A stretch of 64,000 nt of DNA, taken from positions 62,001 through 126,000 of the forward strand of contig CALCLY010000011.1 of the NCBI GenBank assembly GCA_937966555.1, in the 5' to 3' direction. The stretch is from CALCLY01 sp900552775 (GTDB lineage Bacteria; Bacillota; Clostridia; UMGS1883; UMGS1540). The notes under the pieces were generated by a model. The model did no database searches. It saw only the letters and a list, made by a program, of their open reading frames with translations, and had not been told where the DNA came from. Each line of letters starts with the position of its first letter. The first letter of the stretch is position 1. The position numbers were made by a program, and so were the translations under genes. This document shows, one piece after another, positions 58,036 to 64,000 of the stretch.

Positions 58036-59283
58036 ATGTGTTTTAAAAAGAAAAATTTAATATTAGCTGTAATTATTTTAATAGTTTGCAGCGTAATGAC
58101 GATTCTTATTATCTCATCATTTGCAGAAGTTGAAAGAGCTTACGGTTCCGACTCTGTAAACAACAGCGGTGCAAAAATAATGTCAGATGTAAGCGAAAAT
58201 GATTGGTACTGTGATGATGTTGAGTATGTCAGTAAAAAAGGGTTAATGGAAGGTACCGGAGCAGGTATATTTTCGCCTTCGGCACAAACAACACGCGCAA
58301 TGATTGTCACCATACTTTGGCGGCTTGATGGCTCGCCGGCAGAATCAAAGGCTGAGTTTTCCGATGTGAACCAAAACGATTACTTTTATAACGCCGTTGC
58401 ATGGGGTGCGGCAAACAACATTGTCAGCGGTTACAGTGCCGATAAATTTGCGCCGGACGATAATGCAACCAGAGAGCAGTTGACGGCAATCATTTACAGA
58501 TATGCATTGTTTAAAAAATATGATATGACCGGGTTATCGGTTTTAGATGCATATGCTGATAAAAATTCAGTCAGCGGATATGCTGTGGATGCTTTTAAAT
58601 GGGCAATTGCAAACAAAATAATAGCAGGAACATCAAATGATATGTTATCTCCGCAGGATTTTGTACAGCGTTCGCAAGTGGCAGCTATACTGCATCGCTT
58701 TTGCGTTCAGTTCGCAAATGAGAATATCAGTAAAACGGACACAAATCATGAAAATACTGCTACAGATACATCTGTGCCGTCAAATGAGAATAAGGGACAC
58801 AATAATAATACATCAATCGGCGGTTCAAGCGGTAAAGGTTCTGACTCGGATAGTCAAAACAACAACGGCGCTGTAACAATATCTGCCGATAATGTATTTG
58901 CCGGACCCGGCGATAATGTTCAGGTTGTTGTAAGAGTGAACAACAACCCCGGTATTTTGGGTATGACCTTAGCTGCTTATTTTGATGATGTAAATCTTAA
59001 TCTTATGAGCGTCGAAAATGGCTCGGCGTTTAAGGATATTCTTGAGCTGACCTCTTCAAAAGTGCTGGAAAACGGCGTGAAATTCCTCTGGGACGGCATT
59101 GAGCTTAAAGAAGAAGATGTACATAACGGAGATATACTTATAATGAATTTTAAGGTGTCGGAATCAGCTACGAATGGTAAATACCCGATAACATTAAAAT
59201 ACTTTGAAGATGACATTGTGGACAAGGACTTAAAAAGCATATCTCCCGAAATAATAAACGGATATATCACAGTATCCGATTAG
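58036..59283 (+). CDS. SLH-anchored cohesin-type protein
   Basis: A 415-residue surface protein. Residues 1-30 are a hydrophobic export/anchor segment; three SLH motifs follow (DVSENDWYCDDVEYVSKKGL, FSDVNQNDYFYNAVAWGAAN and YADKNSVSGYAVDAFKWAIA, about 50-225), then a Ser/Asn/Gly-rich linker (about 230-285) and a C-terminal cohesin-type domain (about 286-415, SADNVFAGPGDNVQVVVRVN...NPGILGMTLAAYFDD...FLWDG). The plan is that of a wall anchor displaying a dockerin receptor. The ATG at 58036 has GGAAAGGAAG 6 bases upstream. Its only nearby promoter is in the invertible segment. Stop is TAG. Confidence 0.9.
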   Translation: MCFKKKNLILAVIILIVCSVMTILIISSFAEVERAYGSDSVNNSGAKIMSDVSENDWYCDDVEYVSKKGLMEGTGAGIFSPSAQTTRAMIVTILWRLDGSPAESKAEFSDVNQNDYFYNAVAWGAANNIVSGYSADKFAPDDNATREQLTAIIYRYALFKKYDMTGLSVLDAYADKNSVSGYAVDAFKWAIANKIIAGTSNDMLSPQDFVQRSQVAAILHRFCVQFANENISKTDTNHENTATDTSVPSNENKGHNNNTSIGGSSGKGSDSDSQNNNGAVTISADNVFAGPGDNVQVVVRVNNNPGILGMTLAAYFDDVNLNLMSVENGSAFKDILELTSSKVLENGVKFLWDGIELKEEDVHNGDILIMNFKVSESATNGKYPITLKYFEDDIVDKDLKSISPEIINGYITVSD

Positions 59284-59353
59284 ACTTAATAAATAATGCT
59301 GTATTTATACATAATCCGACAATCAATATATTTTACGGAAAGAAGGTAATATT

Positions 59354-62300
59354 ATGAAAATAAAAAAATCAATATCAATGCTGTTGTCAATAATATTGAT
59401 TCTGTCAGTATTTGCGCCTATTTCTGTTTTTGCTGACGGAAATCCGGTCATTACCGTTCAATCTGTTGCTGAAACAGCAGGTTCAACGGTTAATATTTCG
59501 GTTACAATTAAAAACAATCCCGGAATTTTGGGTGCAACATTAAAATTCTCATATGATGATAATCTTACACTGTTAAATGCGTCCTCGGGAGAAGCTTTTT
59601 CGGCATTAACCATGACAAAGCCGGGAAATCTTTCGTCACCCTGTAATTTTGTATGGGACGGTCAGGACTTAAACGATGATGACATTAAAGACGGAAATGT
59701 AATTACATTAAAGTTTGCGATTAATGAAAATACTGCCGCAGGAACAAAGTGTATGATAAATGTTTCGTATGACAGCGGAGATATTGTTGACAAAAATCTC
59801 AGTGCAATAAATCCCGAATTGGTAAACGGCTGTATAACGGTCATTGATTATCTGCCCGGAGATTTAAACAGCGACAGAAAAATCAATTCAACAGACATCA
59901 TTATGCTCAGACGCCACATAGCAGGTAAATATGAGCAGACTATAAATGAGCTTGCAGGAGATGTCAATGCGGATGGAAAATTTAATTCCACCGATATAAT
60001 TGTGCTCAGACGTTATGTGGCAGATGGGTGTCAAACATTACCGAGTGGATACAACGTTGAATTAAAACCGGGCAAGCCGAAAGAAGCTGACTGCGAGCAT
60101 GAATTAACGGCAACCGAATATAAGGCTGCGACTTGTACTGTAGACGGAAATATTGCATATTGGCACTGCTCAAAGTGCGATAAGTATTTCAGTGACGAAA
60201 ACGGAAATACAGTTATTGATGCCAAGAATATTACTATAAAGTCAAGCGGTCATACAATTGTTGTAGACGCACGAGTTGAACCTACCGATACCACACCGGG
60301 TAAAACAGAGGGACAGCATTGTTCTGTATGTAATGAAATTCTTGTTAAACAAGAGACAATTCCTCCGCTGAAAAATACATACACAATTCAATATGCATGT
60401 GATATGGTACCGCAGGCAGATGATACATATACTTACGGCGTAGAAAAACTTTTGCCCATACCCACTCTTGATAAATATACTTTTGTAGGCTGGTCTGATA
60501 AAGACGGAAAGATGTGGAAAACCATCCCTGCCGGAACAACAGGGGATATGGTTTTATATGCAAATTGGTCGAGTGACAGGGCTAAGGCTGAGGCAGTAAA
60601 AAATCTTGGCGAACCCATCGTATGTGAGGATTCTGAAAATGGGCTTATCTTATTTGGGTATGAGATAGGAACAATTAAGAATATCCCACTTTATACAACA
60701 TTGCAGTTACAATGTGCCAACGGTTTAATTTCAACTGTTTCAATGACAAACCAAAACACCATTTCTGTTACCGATGCAAAAACGGTTGCAAATAAAATAT
60801 CTAATGCTACCACAAATTCATCCACTTGGACATTGTCAAAGGATTGGAAGAAAACAACGGAAGTAAGTCAGTCATATCTCGACCAGACCGGTGAATCCCG
60901 AGAAGAAGCAGAGCAGAGAGCTACAAGCTCTACCGGAACTTACAATGTTGCACAGAGTAACAGCGGCAAAAAGAGTACAACCGACACAAGCGGAGGAACA
61001 TATAATCTCTCGATAAACAACGGTCATTCCAATACTCAAACTGTCGAAAAAGGTTCGTCTTATGAATTGGGCGTAAATACCAAAATATCTTCTGAAATAT
61101 CAGCAGAATACGCCGGTATAGGAGCTAAAATCGGTGCTGAAATCGGTACATCAGAAAATTATAGTGAGAGCAGCAAGAGAACTTCATCCGGAACTAATTC
61201 ATGGGCAATAAATTTTGATAAAACCAATACAAAATCACACGCATCCGTAGATGAATCATCTTGGAACACATCTTCCGGTTACAGTGAAAGCAATACCGTA
61301 AGTAAAAACAACACTGTTTCAAAGGCTGTATCAAAAATGATAAGTCAGCAGTATGGTTACGGTTCTTCTTATGCTGAGGGCGGAAGCAACAGCGAATCTA
61401 ACGCTCTCACATCAACCGATACAAGCAGCAATGAATTCAGCAGTTCGCTTACCTATTCCAACTCGCAGATTGAAACAAAAACAACATCATTTTCAAGCAC
61501 GGGGAATACGCACGGTAATTACAGAATGGTTATGTCAGGAACAGCTCATGTCTTTGCTGTTGTATGTTATGATGTAGCAAAGAAAGAATATTTTGTGTAT
61601 ACATACAGTGTACTTGGCGACGGTTCAAACGCCGATGACGCTCCGAAAGAGTATTTGGATTATTCATGGGACGGAACATTTGATGATTATGAAACGAGTG
61701 TTATTCCTTTTGAAATCCCGTACTATGTAAATCAGTATGTAAATGGCAGAATTATCAAAACAGACGGTTTAACGATTGACCTTGATACGGGAATTGTTGA
61801 AGGTTATACACCGAACCAAAACAATCCCGATAATATGGTAGTTATTCCTTCGTATGTTCGGGTTGATAATAATGACGGTACATTCAGTTCTGTTAAGATA
61901 AAAGGCATCAGCCCTCGACTTTTTAAAGATAACACGGATATTGTAGGAGTAAGTTTAAGCAGTTTTATTGATGAAATTCCTGAGTCTGCATTTGAGGGCT
62001 GTACCTCGCTTAAAGAAGTAATTTGTCCTAATGTAACGAAGATAGCGGATAATGCATTTAGCGGTTGTACTTCATTAAGTGACTTTACTTTGTCAGAAAA
62101 TATAAAAGAAATAGGAACAGATGCCTTCAAAAATGTTCCGAATATTAAGGCGATTGCTTCAAGCGCCCAAATGGCACAATCGGTTGCTTCATGTGGTGCT
62201 GAGCGCATTTCTTTGGATATTTCCGCTATACCCGAAAGTGAATCCGCAAATATGCTGTTTGATATTGGAGAAATAACATCATTTGAGCTTCAGGGCAAGG

Positions 62301-63613
62301 ATAAAGAGTATAAGGGACTCGGCATAAAATCAGACGCAAATACAACAATTATTAACGGAGTTACATTTACGGAAAACACTCAAATTCCTATGGAGTTATC
62401 TTCCGAGAATGTTACGCTTGACCGTGTAACAGTTGATTGCAGCGGATATGCACTTGTTCTCAAAGCCACTGACACAAATTTGGTTCTGAACAGAACTATT
62501 AATTTGATTTCGAATAGTGAAAATACAGTATTGTGCAAAAATATATCTCTTTCAAATCTTAACAGCAGTGTTGTAGGAAAATTAAACGTGAACGGTAATT
62601 TACTTGTAAACGGATCAATCTCCGGCGAGAACCATATTACTGTTTCTGACGGTGAAATAATCTATATATCGGACGAGGATTTTGAAAACTATTTGAGCGT
62701 GCGATCAGTGCATTTTGACGCTAACGGTGGCACTGTCGCGACGGAATTAATTTTAGTTCCATATAACGGTAAGTTTGCTGAACTTCCGATTGCACGCAGA
62801 GACTATCATTCATTCGAAGGCTGGTATACCGAGGCTGACGGTGGCGAAAGAATAACAGAAGGCAGCATAATGACTTCACTTACCGACATGACATTATACG
62901 CACATTGGAATCCAAACGCCCCATCCGGTTGGGTTAAGAAGTCGGATATGCCGGCAGACGCCCAAGTGGTTGATACTATGTATACATATACACAGACCTA
63001 CTATACTACATCATCTTCTTCATCGTTAAGCAGCTGGACAAAATATGACACAAAATGGCAATGGGGAAATTGGAGTGGTTGGAGTTCTTGGCAGAATTCG
63101 TCTGTAAGTGGGAATGATTATCGGCAGGTTCAAACGAGAAATATTGACGCGACATATAAAACCCAGTACAGATACGGAAGATACAGCAACAGCAAAAATA
63201 TATGTGCATGCCCCAAATGTGGAGCAAATGTAGATTCAAGCTCGAGCTGGTATTATGATACGAGTAAATGGGTGGATTCGCCTGTATCTATGGATACATC
63301 ATATGATTATAGCTGGCCGGCAAATTCGAGCCACAACCATAGAGATGTGATTTATCAAAATTATTCTTCTAAAGAGGGTATATACAGAGATCACTGGTAC
63401 AAATATGTTGTAAATGGAGGATATTATTATTTCCTTGATTCAACCAGACAAGTAGTAGATACGCCGGCATATACTCAATATAGATACAGAACAAGAGAAA
63501 AAAATTACACATATTACTTCAAAAGAAGCGAAAACAACAAAGAATCGTCCTCCTATCCGTCCGGTGATAACATATCCAATATACAAGAATATGTACAATA
63601 CAGGACTAAGTAA
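59354..63613 (+). CDS. Giant exported cohesin-dockerin protein with LRR and InlB-type repeats
   Basis: A 1419-residue exported protein. Signal peptide 1-28 (...APISVFADG); cohesin-type domain about 30-165; type I dockerin about 167-228 with two calcium loops (Asp170-Asn172-Asp174...Asp181 and Asp203-Asn205-Asp207...Asp214); Cys/His-containing and InlB B-like segments (about 245-405); a long Ser/Thr/Asn-rich region (about 430-720) with an alternating polar pattern; BspA-type leucine-rich repeats (about 850-960, SAFEGCTSLKEV, NAFSGCTSLSDF); a second InlB-like repeat (ANGGT...FEGWYTE...LYAHWNP, about 1125-1195); and a Tyr/Trp-rich C-terminus ending in YRYRTR- and YVQYRTK-like motifs. It lies 70 bases downstream of the SLH-cohesin gene and may bind it through its dockerin. 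Confidence 0.88.
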   Translation: MKIKKSISMLLSIILILSVFAPISVFADGNPVITVQSVAETAGSTVNISVTIKNNPGILGATLKFSYDDNLTLLNASSGEAFSALTMTKPGNLSSPCNFVWDGQDLNDDDIKDGNVITLKFAINENTAAGTKCMINVSYDSGDIVDKNLSAINPELVNGCITVIDYLPGDLNSDRKINSTDIIMLRRHIAGKYEQTINELAGDVNADGKFNSTDIIVLRRYVADGCQTLPSGYNVELKPGKPKEADCEHELTATEYKAATCTVDGNIAYWHCSKCDKYFSDENGNTVIDAKNITIKSSGHTIVVDARVEPTDTTPGKTEGQHCSVCNEILVKQETIPPLKNTYTIQYACDMVPQADDTYTYGVEKLLPIPTLDKYTFVGWSDKDGKMWKTIPAGTTGDMVLYANWSSDRAKAEAVKNLGEPIVCEDSENGLILFGYEIGTIKNIPLYTTLQLQCANGLISTVSMTNQNTISVTDAKTVANKISNATTNSSTWTLSKDWKKTTEVSQSYLDQTGESREEAEQRATSSTGTYNVAQSNSGKKSTTDTSGGTYNLSINNGHSNTQTVEKGSSYELGVNTKISSEISAEYAGIGAKIGAEIGTSENYSESSKRTSSGTNSWAINFDKTNTKSHASVDESSWNTSSGYSESNTVSKNNTVSKAVSKMISQQYGYGSSYAEGGSNSESNALTSTDTSSNEFSSSLTYSNSQIETKTTSFSSTGNTHGNYRMVMSGTAHVFAVVCYDVAKKEYFVYTYSVLGDGSNADDAPKEYLDYSWDGTFDDYETSVIPFEIPYYVNQYVNGRIIKTDGLTIDLDTGIVEGYTPNQNNPDNMVVIPSYVRVDNNDGTFSSVKIKGISPRLFKDNTDIVGVSLSSFIDEIPESAFEGCTSLKEVICPNVTKIADNAFSGCTSLSDFTLSENIKEIGTDAFKNVPNIKAIASSAQMAQSVASCGAERISLDISAIPESESANMLFDIGEITSFELQGKDKEYKGLGIKSDANTTIINGVTFTENTQIPMELSSENVTLDRVTVDCSGYALVLKATDTNLVLNRTINLISNSENTVLCKNISLSNLNSSVVGKLNVNGNLLVNGSISGENHITVSDGEIIYISDEDFENYLSVRSVHFDANGGTVATELILVPYNGKFAELPIARRDYHSFEGWYTEADGGERITEGSIMTSLTDMTLYAHWNPNAPSGWVKKSDMPADAQVVDTMYTYTQTYYTTSSSSSLSSWTKYDTKWQWGNWSGWSSWQNSSVSGNDYRQVQTRNIDATYKTQYRYGRYSNSKNICACPKCGANVDSSSSWYYDTSKWVDSPVSMDTSYDYSWPANSSHNHRDVIYQNYSSKEGIYRDHWYKYVVNGGYYYFLDSTRQVVDTPAYTQYRYRTREKNYTYYFKRSENNKESSSYPSGDNISNIQEYVQYRTK

Positions 63614-63633
63614 CAATTAAACATAATAAACAA

Positions 63634-63664
63634 GCGGATATGCGCCGATTATGCGCACATCCGC
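63634..63664 (+). other. Hairpin between the giant protein gene and the next cohesin gene
   Basis: GCGGATATGCGC (63634-63645) pairs with GCGCACATCCGC (63653-63664; one A-C mismatch). No T-run follows, so it is more likely an mRNA stability or attenuation element than a full terminator. Confidence 0.55.
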
Positions 63665-63685
63665 AGAAAATGCGAGGTAATATTT

Positions 63686-64000
63686 ATGAAAAAAATTATA
63701 CATACATTTATTTTTTCATTTCTCATATGCCTGTTGCTTATTCCTGTTAGCGCTGTATATGCAAATAATACCGAAATAAACATAGGCGATGTAACAGCAG
63801 CGGGCGGCGAAACGGCAGAAGTACCGATAACATTATCGGGCAACAGCGGCATATGCGGTGCCAATATAGTTATTTCTTATGATAAAGGTTTGCAATTAAC
63901 AGGTATAACAAAAGGCGCGGCACTGCCAAATCTTACAATGACAAAACCGGGTGATATTACTTCCAATCCATTTGTTATTGTTTGGGACGGAATGGAAGCT
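63686..64000 (+). CDS. Exported cohesin-type protein, 3' cut by window
   Basis: The first 105 codons only. A signal peptide (MKKIIHTFIFSFLICLLLIPVSAVYA) is followed by a cohesin-type domain similar to the two genes upstream (INIGDVTAAGGETAEVPITL...GANIVISYDKGLQL...TMTKPGDIT...VWDG). GCGAGGTAA precedes the ATG. Third gene in a row with this module, 72 bases after the giant protein, so probably part of the same phase-switched operon. Confidence 0.85.
   Translation, partial: MKKIIHTFIFSFLICLLLIPVSAVYANNTEINIGDVTAAGGETAEVPITLSGNSGICGANIVISYDKGLQLTGITKGAALPNLTMTKPGDITSNPFVIVWDGMEA

Noticed and set aside
1..64000. CRISPR arrays, prophage or insertion sequences
   Set aside because: No regularly spaced repeats, cas genes, transposase or phage structural genes were seen; the only mobile-type gene is the recombinase at 56878-57717, which sits next to its own inverted repeats.

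Overview
The window looks like chromosomal DNA of an anaerobic, Gram-positive, gut-type Clostridia bacterium. The grounds are low-GC codon use, Clostridia-style gene orders (rpsO-pnp-M16 peptidase, addB-addA), S-layer homology (SLH) anchored exoproteins, a rubrerythrin/rubredoxin/PerR oxygen-defence cluster, a PdaB-like deacetylase, glycyl-tRNA synthetase of the alpha2 type, and promoters that nearly all fit TTGACA-17-TATAAT. The species cannot be named from the sequence alone.

Layout. 0-2 kb: a membrane coiled-coil protein and serS. 2-7.4 kb (minus strand): a decayed carbohydrate-active gene, a DivIVA-like protein, gltX, wecB, galT and a small membrane protein. 7.5-14.6 kb: XRE-cupin regulator with an acyl-CoA synthetase, an L,D-transpeptidase, a zinc-finger/ClpC-like ATPase and an M23 peptidase. 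14.7-23.7 kb: tRNA-Thr, addB-addA, a membrane protein and metY. 23.7-24.1 kb: tmRNA. 24.3-28 kb: a large beta-helix exoprotein divergent from a MerR regulator. 28.4-29.8 kb: perR-rubrerythrin-BFD-rubredoxin operon. 29.9-33.4 kb: deacetylase, uridine phosphorylase, small genes and several gene remnants. 33.4-38.7 kb: rpsO, pnp, M16 peptidase, glyS. 38.7-40.3 kb: a 6S-like RNA candidate, a 37-residue membrane peptide, an XRE remnant and three small hypothetical genes. 40.4-46.9 kb: MacA/MacB-type ABC exporter and an SLH protein. 47-56.6 kb: tyrS, tRNA-Pro, LysR regulator, proB, a DUF1846 protein, an SLH protein, a serine hydrolase, a pseudouridine synthase and a sugar-ABC ATPase.

The most interesting region is 56.7-64 kb. 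A tyrosine recombinase (56878-57717) is followed by two exact 24-bp inverted repeats (57727-57750 and 57965-57988) that bracket 214 bp without genes. Inside, a TTGACT-17-TATAAT promoter points backwards toward the recombinase, and a forward-facing terminator blocks read-through. Downstream lies an apparent operon without a visible promoter of its own: an SLH-cohesin anchor protein, a 1419-residue cohesin-dockerin protein and a third cohesin-type protein cut by the window edge. This has the form of a phase-variation switch captured in the OFF orientation. Inversion would put the promoter about 100 nt upstream of the SLH-cohesin start codon. The recombinase, repeats, promoter and terminator are read directly; the switching itself is inferred.

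Elsewhere, many housekeeping units carry clear promoters and intrinsic terminators, which helps set operon borders. The window also holds at least five gene remnants: in-frame stops at 2328 and 32610, a frameshift near 30990, and truncated pieces at 33.1 and 39.1 kb.
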